Shown: positions 42,701 through 57,700, counted from the first letter of the stretch. The stretch: 64,000 nt of DNA from Hyposmocoma kahamanoa (GCF_003589595.1 NW_020654422.1:14421159-14485158), one strand, 5' to 3'. Notes: generated from the letters alone by a model not told the origin. Program-made: numbers and translations.

Positions 42701-45700
42701 GTAATTTATTTCATAGTATTGAATACTTTATAAACTTTATTTTTTGTTCATTTTGTGTTATTTTTGTAAACAGCCCTATTTATTTACTATTTTTCGAAAA
42801 AAAGTAAAGAAACGAAAAGCAACATTCGAAAGGAAACAAAACAAAAACAAATTTTGTGAAAAAAAATTCTAAAGAAACAAAAAACAGAATTAAAACGGAA
42901 CAGGTCCCAAAATTAAGTTGGCGTAGTATTTATTGGAGGTGTCGACATACTCACACAGTTTGAGGGAGAGAGAGTGCTCTCTCTCTAGACATACACGCAT
43001 GCATATCACTTACACATTACATTTATTTTAAATATTTATATCAAACCTGTCATGGGTATTGAATACCCATTCACAAAAGATGACACGGACAAATTGCGAA
43101 GTGGTTTTCATATCACTTTAACTTCATCAATTCTCATGACATCATGCTACAATTTCCTGCACGCATTCCTTTGGGACGCGAGTGCTTTTAATGTTAACGT
43201 CTGACACTTGAGTTATTTGATCCTCAAAAGCGCCCTTGATGTTAATTTAGTAAATTGTTTTTTTTAATGACTTAATTCTGTACCAATGTGAAATGACTGT
43301 GTGGAATCATATCTTAAACTTTATATCCGTATAGACAAAGCTCACTTTGTAGCACAGATAATCAAGTCCGTCCGTTGTCATGATCAGAATAGCGTTGAAG
43401 TTGGCCCGTTTCCGTGACCCTGGTTATTACAAGATACTAATCTAGACATCATGTTCGTTTTTTCTAATTACTAACCAACATGTTTTTTATTTACTTTTTA
43501 ACACCAATGCTTTTATATCAATTTTATAATTTAAAAAATAATTACTTCTTTTTTAAATTATTGTAAACAAATAATTTAATAAATTCATATAGATATTTTT
43601 GTTGAACTTTAATAGTGTAATCAAATATTTTTTTTAAATACCTTGATCCCTAGATACTTTTGATGTGTGTAATAGACATCACTATCATAATATTCAAAAC
43701 TGTTTTTCATTCCTGATAAAGTAGTTATTATTGTTATGATCGATACAAAGATCGAACGAAAACATAGAAAAATGCTTTCGATCCGGGTGGACTTGAATTT
43801 GCATTTTTTTTTCTCCAAACCGGAGCTATGGCGCATAGCATTCAAGTCCACCCGGATCGAATTTTTTCTTTGAGTTTATTTTATTTTTATAATTTATTCA
43901 ATTTTAAGAACACGTTTTACTAAAAGCGCTAGGCACAAACTTTGTGGTTTAACCACCTAGCGATGAATAAGTGCTACAGATATTATACAACGAACCAAGA
44001 TAGTGCCTCTTTAAAACAGTTTTGCATTTCTTGATATCACCCTCAGAATTTCTAGTAGCATGTAGTCCGGCCTGCGCATTCCATATACGTTGTAGTATCC
44101 CGGCAAAGTATATGTTGGTATTTACGCCATGGTATGTATGCGAACGCAATTGTAGAGAGCGCGTTCGCTTTCGCAGTTTGTGCTTGAAATGATCATATTC
44201 CTGACATATGAATAGCATTTTAGCTTTGTCAAATACATTTAAAACTCTACTACTCTACAAATAATTTGTCATAGTTATTCCTCAATTTTGATTTAGCATT
44301 ATTCGATCTTTGTGTCAATAATTGCCAATTAGTGGAATATTGTCACAAAAATATATGAATATTATGGTAGTAACAACATCATGAATAGTCAATAAATCTT
44401 GACCTTTTATTATAATTTCTAATTTTCTCCAGAGTTCTTTTCGCGAGTTTGAACGATATTACTTATTACGAAAATACCTCCCACATAATACCCACCAATT
44501 ACCTAAAATAATAATAACCTAAAAAATGACAAAACCTTACCGAATTATTAAATAATTCCTCTGTCAAGGTATTGAACTTTACTTTGGAAGTGCTGTAGTC
44601 TATAATTATTTTCAGTAAATGAACCTGAAAATTTAAGTACAATATTGACCTGTTTGATTCAAATAATTATGCCTTTCGGTTAATTTCACTTTAATTATTA
44701 ATCATACTTTATGTAACAATCGGTTGTACTAAAGGACGTTTAAATAACGCATCTTAATAACAATAAACAAACTGATATACCTCTCACGTACAGAACCTTT
44801 TTGCAAATTTTAAAACTAATAACAAAAACTAATTACTCAGTGTTATTATTCGAACTGTTGGTACAGCATTTAATTTTATTGAGTAAAAATATAACTTTTT
44901 AAACACGCTTTGACAGTACCGTCACCTACACTTTTATCTTTTTTACTGTCGTGTTATCTACTATTAAAATCGGCTATCGTTAGAACCACTTAGGCCAGTG
45001 GTTGTGACTCGAAAGAGTTCTGTGGTACTTCATGTTGAACTACTCGGCAAAAAATTATATACGTATGGTTATTATACGGCTCTAGATTTTTCATTCCACA
45101 TGAATTGCTATGTAGCTTTTCCGTTTTATAGTTTTCTGGAGATCTGAGTCTTTTGCATTCTTTACAATAAGCAATAATTTGTAATTCTACGATATTTTCG
45201 ACTAAGTCTAAAGCTTCTAACCAATTATGAAATGTATCAGGGTTAGTGTCCAAAGTGTCCATGCTTCTACTCCATCCAATATAAAGAATTAAAAACATAA
45301 TAGCATCGCAGTAAACGGCATCTCGTTGATAGTTTGAGACTATAATTGTATCCTTTATAATGGTGATTTATTTTTTTAATAAAAACGGTCCTTACTCTGT
45401 GCTATATTTAACTTCTACGCTGTTTTCTTAGTTAAGTTTCGCTTTGAGAATAGCAAACAAGAGAGAATAAACTTCTGTGGTCTATGGCAAACAATTATAA
45501 CTCAGACTTTTTGACGTTAATGTTCAGATCGTTAATGTACACTAATCAACTCAACACTATTGAGCAGCTGCTGTAGATCTTTCATCGAACTCGCTAGAAT
45601 CGTGTCATCGGCATATCGGATGGTGTTAATGGACTTCACGTTCTCTTCAGGTGCTTCTTCAAGGACTATTTTGAGACAAACGCTTCGAAGTAAACACTGA

Positions 45701-48700
45701 AAAGCAACGCTACAATTTAATTATGTAACAAACTCACTCCTCGCAGTGTCTTCATAGCAACTATATTTACTTTGATGACGCCTTTGGAATCCCAGCCTAT
45801 TTTTTTCGAGATCAATATCAGTTTGTCATGTTTCACATGATCAATGCTCTCTCATAGTTGATGAAACGAATCGATCTATATACCAAACAGCGTTGCCTCA
45901 TCACTATGCAACCAAAAAGCGCGTCGCGTGTGCTGTAGCCATTTTTAAAACCTAATTGTGTCTCTGAAATGTTACCTTCACACTTCCGATATATTCTTTT
46001 GTAAATAAACTTCAGAACCACTTTTAGGACGTGACTCATTAATTATATGGTGCGGTATTCATTACAATTTCATTGCGGAGTTGATTTTTAGCAAAGCTAT
46101 AGAGATAGAATGGAGCCGTTCAGAGGAAACAATGGCGGAATTGTAAATAGCATTGAATAGGTGTTAAACAATATCCAGTTCACATTCTAATTGGCTTAGG
46201 ATTTTTGTTTGCATCCTTAATTTGATTACTTTACGTTTCGTAATAATATGTACACGGAAGAAAAAAAATCATTGAAAGTGCCTTGAGCCACAATTACAAT
46301 CAGAAGTGCTGTCGCCAAAACGCACATATGGAAATGATAAACACTATAAAATCTTCATAAAAATATGAAACAAAGTTTGGACAGTTAATATAATTCAAAC
46401 TTACGCATTTGCTATATCGTTGAAAGTTCAATACCTTTAGTGCAACTTAGAACGTTTTGATTTTATATTGAAATTTTATACAACGCGCTGCCATCTTACG
46501 ATCAGTAGCCGGACTGCAATGAACGACTAAGAATAAAAAGTAATAGTAGTTTCTCGATGACAGATGTCTTCTTTAACGCACACATTGCATAATAAACTTT
46601 ATTTCGATCAATTAAATTTAAAATTAACAAAACAATCATGAAGTAATTTTTCGCTCAACTTAAAGCTATTAGTGTACAAAATTCGAGATGTTTACTTAGT
46701 TCTCCAAAAGATAAAATTCAACCATATAGCTCTGGTATAATGTTTACTTTCGTTTGTTACAGTCCAAAAAATCAATTCGATAACCAGAACATAGAAAATT
46801 TATTAAAATAAGACTTACTGATGTTATGAAATACCACCATGGATAATATTTTTGGTGCGGCTGTCATTTTTGCAATATGAAACGGCACAATAAGGCATTT
46901 TTCTACGATTTTAGAGAATTTCTGCGAAATAATCGTCACAACCACACAATGAAAAATGGCCGACTGAGCTCAAGTAGGCACAAGTATGCCTGTAGTTGGC
47001 ACGCGTGCAACGCTAACTAATCACTTCTACTGTATTGTTTTTCTGTGAATATGTATGTCTTCGTTGATTGATCGTTGATCGTGAACCAACTCCTCATATC
47101 CTTAATCAATCTCCACAATTATGACATTTCTATCGTCTTTGTCTAGTAGAGTGGTAGTATGTGGTCTCTTCTTTACGCCTTAAGTTTTCTTGTGTGTGAT
47201 GAAGGAATCATACTTGGTAGTAGTTCCTCTATTTCTGAGCATTTATCATTCCGTCTTGGATCTACAAGCATTTTCATCTCATCTCTTTTTGAATCTCCTA
47301 TTATTTTGCAGGATCTGTATGGTTTGCCAGGCACGATCAAATTATTAATGATAAAGTTTAGTCAGTTCTCCATTCCTTCGAATTACAGCTCTGTTAGCGT
47401 TAAAAAGTACAATATTTATTATTTATCAGTACGGGCAATTATATAGAAAAACCTTAAGATTTCAATTAGTAAGCTAACTTTTATAATATAAAGTGACGAA
47501 ATGAATAAGTCGTGCGCCTGGTGGTAAGCGACAAGGCTATCTCTGACAGTTCACTACCACACATAGCTTTTAAACTCAAAGATCTGTAGGACACCACCAC
47601 TGCGCCCGTCACCCTGAGACATAAGCTGACAAATCTCATGTGCCTGTAATTTCACCAATACTTAATGCATAAATATCTGCATACTATATGTATGTACGTA
47701 TATAGATTACATAAATTTCAGAATATTATAACACAAATGGACTAGTGGCAGTGGCACACGTAAATAGGTGATAGGCGGACGACAGACTAGCTAACCGCAT
47801 TTTCTATTCTGATTTTGCGAAAGGTAGGCCGAAACGTGGCTGTAAATTTTCAAGTATAAAGATGTTCAGAAGCGACTCATGAAAGGACGACATTGCTCCG
47901 TCTTAATGGGAACATTTGGCAGCACTGCGCCCTGAACGGCTTTGGATTGTGAAGAGGCAAGACCACAATTTCGAAGAGCTGCGTAAAGCTGAACTCGATG
48001 CTAAACGTGACGAGATAGGCGAAGATCCGCCATTAACTACGTATAATTACGTTGACGGTGCACTGACATGCCCTCATATGTGCACGAGGACTTGCCGTGA
48101 AGATTGCCTACATTAGACATCTTCGAGCGCATCAGCGCCAATCCAACTAACAGTCAAAGTGTAGATAGATAGAGTAGTGTGTACATACATATGTATTATA
48201 TTTCTTCGTAGTAATTTAATTTACTCGTAAATAAAAAATGATTTCTGGCTTACACCTTTACATCCATTACCTTGTAAACGTGTAGTGTCGTACACGAGAA
48301 AATACAATGCGAAAATTGATTATGACACAATACGAACCTCTGGAGTCAAGAGATCTCAGGGTTCATATCTCCTCTCCGATTAGATACCTACATGATACAT
48401 TACGTTTTTTATTTTTAATAATATTTGCACGAGAACATTCATTTGTTTGTTTTTGACGTGAGGCGTCTTTGAAATCATACCGGTGCCATGGTAGATATAT
48501 TATTTGGAACGTAATGAAATAAATCGATCAAAGTGAACGTTTTGCATGAAACCAACATAGCCACAGCATAGTTATTAGCAAAATATGAATATTACACGAA
48601 ATATATTAAACGTGGACAAAGGAATACCTCTATGTCACATCTTGATTATTTCGGGGGTGTCTTTAAAAAGGCCAGGTTAAAAACTACCAGTATTAGTCTT

Positions 48701-51700
48701 AAAGACAACACGGAACAATATAATAGAGAGCATTGTGGTATAAAAGATGATGTAGTGACCAGGATAGCATGCTTCAATGGTTTGGTCATGTAGGAAGAAT
48801 GAATATTGTTAGATTGACGGCACAAATCTATGGAGTGAATATGGATAGAGGCGTGGGTAGAGGTAGACCTCGCTGTACATATCTCAATCAGATAAGGGAC
48901 GTCATTAAAAAGGCCGGGTTAAAAGAACCAAGAATAAACGAGCACGAATGAAGAGACTGATGGGAATGGAGGAGGTGAAGGAGGTTTGTAAGGAGCGTAG
49001 CAGGTGGAGGTCGATAATCTCTGCTACCCCGGTGGGAAACAGGCGTGATGATGTGTATATATATACACACATCAAAAAAAGTTTGCGATCAATAGCATAA
49101 GCTCCTATAATTCTTTAAATTTAACTTTATCAAGAAAAAATCTATGTTGTATGCTTTCTTTAAATAGGAATACCCTGTTTGAAATTAAAATATAAAACTA
49201 TTTTTTATTATTTATTTTAAAAAATTGAGCCATTAATCATAATGTAATAGTGATAGAAATTTCATAGAAAGAAAAAGACTGTTTAATTAAACTTAATCAA
49301 CAATTTATTATTAAAAGGTGTGAATTCAATATAAAATAACTCCTCCCCTGGCTCGAATACATGCGAAGATCCTCCTGGGCATGCTGAGGATCAAGTTATC
49401 CAGCATTTCCTGGGGTAACCTATCCTATTCTTCAATAGCGGCTTCCCTGAGCTCTGGAACTGTCTGGGGACGTGGCTCACGGGTCCATACTGCTCGTTTA
49501 AGAGCATCCCACGCGTGCTCTATTGGGTTTAAGTCGGGCGAGCCGGCAGGCCAGTCTAATCGTGTGATATCGTATTCTTGAAGAGCAGCATTGACTCGTT
49601 GAGCTCGATGTGCGGGCGCATTATCATCGACCAGTACAAATTGGTGCCCATGGTTTAATCGGAATGGTCTGACGATATCATCAATAGCAACTGCTTTGTA
49701 CATGTCTGCTGTCATGAAGCCCCGATACGGGATCAAAGGCGTTCTAGCTCCAATCATAATGCCACCCCAAAAGGACACCGATTTTCCGCCTTGCTGAACT
49801 GTTCCAGTGGCAGTTCTTTGTCTTTCACGGTCGCCTGGTCTTCTCCAGACACGGACACGTCGGTTATCTGGATGAGTGCTGATTCGGGATTCGTCAACGA
49901 AGAGACAGTTTTGCCAAATGTTTTCGTCCTCACCTTCTTCATTTTGCCGAAGTCTAGCCCACTGCAATCTTCGTTGTTGACGTTGCCGGGAATTGAGCGG
50001 AGCTCGCCAAGACCTCCGTGCTCGTAATCCAGGCTGGTGCAAGCAATTGCGAACGGTCTGCGTGCTAACTTCAAGCCCAGAGGCGGCCCTGACTTCTGCT
50101 TTTATTTTAGTGGCGTTGATTGTTGGATCACGGGCTGCCAGCAATCTAATATAGCGCTTTTGGGCAGCTGTCAAAACAGTTGGGCGACCGCTGCGGGGTC
50201 GGTCAGCTAAATTGCCCATTCCGTGATACCTCTGCAACGTAGCCACGACACAGGATTGGGATATAGCAAGTCTGCGTGCTATTACTCTCGTGGTGTATCC
50301 TTCTTCCCTCAAAGTTACTATTCTAGCTCGTAAAACCTCTGATAATCCTCTTGGCATTTTTTCAATCACAACTTTCCGCGAAAAACATCTTGAATCGCTT
50401 ATAATTGACTAAATCAGATTTCTGAATGAGCGTAAGCTAGGACTGAAAGCCTTTTTATATGAAAAAACAATTGAACGGGGTCATTGTTTTATGTTCTAAT
50501 TTATTTTTAAATAAAGAATCTAAAAAGAAGAAAAAATCATAATATAATCTACAGTAACAAAAAAGATTTCAGTTTTTCGAAGTGATCGCAAACTTTTTTT
50601 GATGTGTGTATGTATATAAAAGTACCAAAAGCGGGGGCGTATTAAGGAACTGATACAAGTGGAAAGACAAAGGAAATTTGTTAGAAGCGAGCGTAGCAAG
50701 TGGAGGCTCATGGTTGTATTTGACGATTTTAATTACTATATTATTAGTGTTGTAAAAAATTTAAAAATATAGATGTTTAGAAGGAAATTTTATTATCTTA
50801 TGTATTCTGCCAATCTTATTAGTTGCCAAAGTCATGCTCAAATCAAGACCTTTTCGATATTGCTTAAAATAAATAGATGCTTAAATCTATGGCAGTAGTA
50901 AAGATGTGAAGCACAGTTAAATGAGGCACGATCATTGCCTTTGTATGGAGTTAGTTACGACTGTATAATAATTTTTTTTTTTTTTCCTAAAATTCGAGAA
51001 TTACGAATCCACTTTCAGATGGTGTCCGTAATATGAGAATTTGCAAGTGTAGAAAGTATACCAATTTGTTTTATATCTTCACTCACTAACGAACGCGTGA
51101 ACGGACGGTTTGTTTGTTTTCACGCCTCAGCGCCTGCAACGATCCCCTGAGTACGAAAGGGACTAGTACTAAAATAGCCGCTTAATTTTCCGTTACAAGA
51201 AATTTTGTATGTTCACTCATATCTCAAACAAATCGACTCATCCGTAGAACAAAGATCTATATATGCAAGACTACTTGTTCTCAGGACATAGTACATTTCG
51301 GTCGTTCTTCTTCACTGTGGATGTCAGTTCGACTGTTGTTCGATTTTATATTTCCGAAACGAAATAAGATATATAAATTCTTAAAACACCTTTACATAGG
51401 CCTTAGTTTGAATAACGAAATTATTCTCGTAACGTACTTATCTTTTATCTTTTCGCTATATAATCACATCGGACTCTGTTGTTCGAATAAGTCGAAATAC
51501 AATCCAAAATTATCGAGTACTTATTTTGTCGCGTTGTCACGATTGTTACGTATTCGAAATAAAACTTTTTTTTCGTATCTGTATCGTGCATATTTATTTT
51601 TTCAAAGAAAACAAGCGCCCGAGCGCTTTATATTTGGTTTTTATATTGTAGTGATGAAAAGTCATCAAATCACGTAGTCATACATTCTTAGTTCCAGCTC

Positions 51701-54700
51701 CGATCGAAACTCAAGTCTTTAGGTCATCCATTTTTTTTATAATACTACTACTTTTTTATATAATATAAGTGACGGGACGAACAAGTCGTATACCTAGTCG
51801 TAAGTGACACGCCTGTCCCTAACAATTGCAGTGCCACTCAGAGCTTTAATCACAAAGATCTGATGGGCACTGCCACTGCGTTGGGTGTCGGGCGCAGTGG
51901 CAGTACCCATTAGATCAAATACTAATTTTTTATTTCAGTTATACACTATTTTATCAGTAAAGAATTCCTCGGTTTAATTTTAATGTACGTTTACTAGCAG
52001 AGTAGGTTTTAAATTTCGTACATTTCATGTTGAAAAGGCACCACCTTTTATCTTTGATTTTAACTCTCGAAACTCATATTGTTATAATTGAGACAAAACA
52101 AATAATGTGTAAATAAGTAACACGTGTAATTTAAACCTACAAAGGTATTTTGTCCAAAATTTCTTACGTAATAATTAGTCATAATTGAGTCTATCAGCGC
52201 AAAAGTGGTGAAACTCCATGAAATGCATGTACAAACAACTAAAAGATAATGGAAGAGCGGGCCTTCCTGTCACAGGTGGATGACACCTACTAGGAAGTCC
52301 CAACCTTATTTTAAGACAACTAAGAAAAAAGAAATAAACTTTTTCATTTTCATTTTCATTTTCAAAATTATACAAAAGTTGTCAAATTCATTTTACATAG
52401 TAAACAAAAATCAACGAACTTGTCCACTTGTCTACTAATGCAAAAGAATAAATAAATAAACATAAAAGACCGACGTGTATTTTTTTTATAGATCAAAACA
52501 TCCAAATATGTAATAATTATTAATGTGCTTGCTAATATCATTTAAAGTAATATTGTAGAAAAAACATTTGTCCACAGACAAGCCCTTATGCCGTAAGAAG
52601 GAAATCAAACTGATAGGAGCAGCGCTTCAGGAACCAACCAGCGTGGAATGTGAAGTAGACGCCTTCCCCCCACCAGACACCTTCGAGTGGATTCTTAACA
52701 ACTCCGCGGGGTCTATAAAAGTGGACCCTGTAAGTAAAAATTTCAAAAATTTCAAAGAAAACTGTAATTTTTTGAATCATTATCTTAGACAACATCATAT
52801 ACGTTGCATATAAAGCACTTATGTTATGGAAATCGGAAATAACGACGCTACCACAAACACCCAGACCCTAGACAATAATATAGAAAAGTTAGTTTCTACA
52901 TGCAACCAGAAATCGAATCCGGAACCTCAGAGATTGCGACACCATGAAAACTGGTTCGCAAACCACTCGACTACGAGATCGTCAACTATTAATATATTAG
53001 TGACAACATTATTAAAACAATATAATGAATAAATTGCTGACGAGAAATTTGTGTCTTAAAAGCAATGAATTACATTTACATTCATGGATAAACAAAACAG
53101 AATAAACAAGAAGATGCCAAAGCCAACGTTATTCCTGATGCCAATATTTGTGCGTAACTTTGTTGATTTTTGTTGAGTTAAACATGTATATTTTGTTGTT
53201 TTTATTAAATTATCTCTGAAAGCCGCCTATCTTGTCCTTTATCCGAAAAAAAGTCACCCTTTCAATGACCATTTTATAAAAGGTCACCAGTATTTTATGG
53301 GAAGCCCTTTAAAGTATAGGCAGCCAAATGATAGGGTGAAACTTGTACTACAAAAAAATAGCTGATGCAGCCAAATTATAGAGTTATCTAAAATCATTCT
53401 AGCAAGGCTCCTACGGACATATATTCATGTATCGAAGCTTGTCGTAAGATACATGCGATACCTTTAAGTGGCCCTTGGCAACTGACGGGGCCAAAAAGGT
53501 CGACGGACATAAAATGTACAGTGTCAGTATATAATCATCATTTCGCAAAACGGTTTCCATAAAACCTTATTTACCTAATCTTTGTTCCTGGGGTGAAAAT
53601 GTTGAACAATAATCATCTTAGTGCCATTTAGATTATTTCTGTCTGATTATGGTGTAAACAGTGGGATTCCTAAATTAGGTTGGATTAATGCGTCTATTAT
53701 GAACCATTGTTTGTTTTCAAGAATGCGTGGAGTGTCGTTTAAAACTAAAATTGAGGTCTTTGTTGATGCCCAAATATCGCCAGGGGTTGTACCATATATT
53801 TAGCATGTCTACTGATGTATATCGGGGCAATCAAACCCTTCGGTGCCTGCATACAAAGGCTTGTTGACCCTTAACGGTGTTGTCCAAACCCGTCAAACGT
53901 TTGCACGTGAACAACCAAAATAGACCTTATTGCAAGAAAATACAGGATATTATTGCCTATGGTTTCGGATTGGGGAATACTCAATAATCGTTCGAGCGTT
54001 TCTACTATTTGCTTCGCTGTGATACAGCTAAGGGACATATCTACAATATCCGTAATACATATTGAACTTAAAGCGAGGACAAACTCTGTTTATAGTAGGG
54101 AAACATATTTGGGTAAAGTATAAAGGTGCGAACACATATTTGAACCACCAATCATATACGTAACATAAATAAATAGATATATTTTGGTAATCGAGAAAAA
54201 AATATTTTTCGCGAATTCAAAATAACGTTTTTATTAAAAAATTGTGTCATCATGTATTATCTGTATCTGAAATAAGGCGATATATTTTTTATACATTCCG
54301 TATGTATATTGTATTTACTTTTACTACTTGTTCATCATAATAATAATATATTTGTTAGTAAGTCATGCCAAGTGCCAAATAGAATGAAATATAATAATAA
54401 TGGAAACATTTTGCACTGATTCAATTTCGTTACTATGCGCTACAATAAATTAGCCTTTTTTTTCAATACTCGTACGTCGTACATTGTCGATATATTCGTA
54501 TTAATGATGATATTTTAAACAACTTTCCAATATTTTGAAATAAAAATATCATTTGTTTTTATACATTTATCTCCGTGCATATCATTTAACGTATTTCAAC
54601 TCGTTCTATTTTACGATTCGCTGGATATTATTCATCCCACGCTCGAATAAAGTTTCGAATAAATGTTGATTTGACTTCAATAAATTTTGTTTCGACGTAT

Positions 54701-57700
54701 TTGTAAACTGGTCAGTGCAATACTTTTAATATAACTGATTAAACTCTACTGCCTTACGTATGAGCTGTAGAGTTAAATCAGTATGACGATTCCAAGTGTA
54801 ATTTGCTTAGGTCCCTATGGTATAAAGATTAACTGACTTTGAAATAAACTTAACTATGCACTGTTCTAGTTTATAATTGTATAGAATTGCATATGCATTA
54901 TATTATGCAGTATGAAAACATGTAAAAGGTCTTGGTAAAATTCTTTATTAGACTACTAACTTTAGGAATTATTTCGTAGTTTCAGAGTGTTTGTTTTTAA
55001 GCTATACAGTCTGCTAAGCTCGTTTGAATTTAGTGTTGTTTTCTGAAATTTTCCCAACTCTTTTCTTTCTTTTTGCAGGATCGCTTTACAATAGAAGCAA
55101 AAGAGGGACGCTCTGTGCTAACCTACACGCCAGTGTCAGATGTAGACTACGGCACACTGTCATGTCGAGCAATCAATTTAGCTGGACAACAGACGTCGCC
55201 TTGTATCTATACATTATTGCCAGCCACAAGGCCTGATCCACCTACAAACTGCACTGTGTATAACTTGACTGACGATTCGTTGGATCTGCATTGCCTAGCA
55301 GGTAAAATTATAATTAACAAATGCTTCTTTACGTAATCTATAATTGTTATATATAAGTTTATTCTTGTAAGAAAGAATCCCTTTATCCGGAAGATATCCC
55401 TTTATGGGCTAAGCTCGCCTTTGTACAATAACGTTTTGTTTTTTTTTGTCAAAAATTTGTTTTGTTGTACAATAAAGTATTTACATACATACATACATAC
55501 ATAAATTTCATTAGGTTGATAACTATTGAAAATGGTTGAAAATTTTAATGTGTAATAAAAGTGAACTTTAAATTTTATTGAATTATTATTGATGAACAGA
55601 TTTAGTATCTCATTTATGTACATGATTTTATACTTATTAAGTATGATATATGAAACAAACTGAATGAACGTATTGCCACAGTAATGTTAAAGGTAAACAT
55701 TGTTGTTCGACTTACTATTTTGATTGGGTAAAATACACTTACAAAAATTTACATAAAATTATACAGTTCGCAAGCGCTGTAATTTTATACAAGAGTCCGT
55801 TGGGATTTAAAACCAATTTAGGATAAACGGGAATGTTCATCAAACACGTCCGCTTGAATCGAACTAAAATATTTTTGGTAGATATCGTTAAAATCGTGGC
55901 TCAGTTTAGTAAATCGTCGAAGTTACATTCGAAGCAATCCCAACATGAATTATCTTAATCTGGTTACATCCTTTATTGCCTAAATTAAATTTGGGTTTCA
56001 ATGTCTAACTCCTATAATTCTTAATGTAGGTTAATGAATTTCATCTCGTGCAAATACGTTTAAGAGTTTTGGGGATGGAAATAATAACTGCAATTTCATT
56101 TGGTAAAACATTTCGAGGATGATCGAGTCTTTTGTTTGTACGTAATATAGTTAACATATTTTCAATTTTATCAGCCATCAAATTAAATGTCAGAGTGCAA
56201 GTTAATGATACACTAAATTACTGGTGGAATACAGTTTTAATAACATCACATTGGCAACTATATTAATACACAATAGCTGATAAGACCATTATCTCGCCTA
56301 ATTACACTTTGAATTTACCACAGATGATTGCATATTAGAAACTAATTTGTTCATTAATTTATAATATTAAAGTTATCAAATTATCATGAATTTTAATACG
56401 GTGCCACAGACTGGGTGTACCACAAGGTTAGGTACTCAGTCCACTTATATACTAGTTTTTGTTGTAGGTTATGAAGGCGGTCTTCAATGTGTCTACGTGG
56501 CTGAAGTATGGGCTAACGAAGGACTAGTAGTAAATGCAAGCAACGGAATTGCACTTTGGAATCTCAGAAGACTGGGAGCGAAGAGACAATTGCAAATAGT
56601 GGTGTACGCAGTAAATGCAAGAGGAAGATCTGAACATATTAAATTTACTGTTGAGACTGCTCCGCGATTATCGCCGAGAACTGGTACGATCAATTATTAT
56701 TTTTAATTACAAACCGCCTTTTGGTTCACCAATATTGATAATAATTATGTTATCCCTAAACTTTCCCTGAAAGATCGTCGAAGCGACCTTTAAATTCATG
56801 TAGATTTCCACTCACTTTGGGTGCGGAAATAGCAACGCCTTGTATTTGAATAAAATATCCACTGAACGGAAGGGCAAGGGTCCCTTCACGTAGTCGGGCT
56901 TAAGGTCCAGGTCGTTACTAGCTATCAATTTTCGTTTTGTAGTTAAATACCGTATTATACTTTTCAGGGATTTTCATTATTTATAAAGCTGGAATTTACG
57001 AAAGTCTTACCAAATCACTCATCTACTTTTGTTTTGTGCTAGAATATTTATTATTTTTATATTTTGTCCAAGTTGCTCGACTAGCTCAATAGTTACCAAC
57101 ACACAAATAAAATATTACGAAGACAAACAGGCAAAATACTACGTAATGCAAAAGAAAACAAATCATACGTGCAAACGAAAATGTAATGGTCATATATTCC
57201 CTTTATGAACTTTTATTTCCTGAATTCTTGTTGAACTCGAGTGGGAACAGTGCTTACGCTCTCAAATGTTGAAACGTGGAAGATTTAAAAACTAATTTTA
57301 CACCCAATTCAATTTTTTTTAAAGGAAATTCTTTTGTTTTAATACTAGGCCTTCCATTTTAATCTCTGCAATATGAGATTCCATTTTTAGCTATAACTTT
57401 TGTCATTAGGTACTAGCTAAGATTAACTTTCATTTGAATTAGATACGGTCGTGAACCAACACCTGATTTGTTTGGAGTGAACCTCATCTAACTGCAAACG
57501 GTGGGAAAGTTTGAGTTTTGGGAATTTGTACGAAGCGTTGCTCCTTTGATGGCGCGTTTGTGTTCAAACCATGTACTTAAAGGTTTAAAAAAAAACATTA
57601 AGTAAACTTAATTTCTTGCCTATTTATCTACGTCCATAAATCTATCTGGTTATGTATTTTTTCACTAATTCTGTATCACACATTAAAGATTTTCTATCTA

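Noticed and set aside
44990..45298. 102-codon minus frame with several Cys residues
   Set aside because: No family recognised, no splice context, and it lies in a repeat-rich intron. Not enough to call a gene.
47100..47446. Possible LINE-encoded segment on the minus strand
   Set aside because: Some blocks resemble LINE tails, but frames are broken and the match is too weak.
51321..51677. 118-codon plus frame
   Set aside because: Overlaps MITE family B and has AT-driven composition with no recognised domain.
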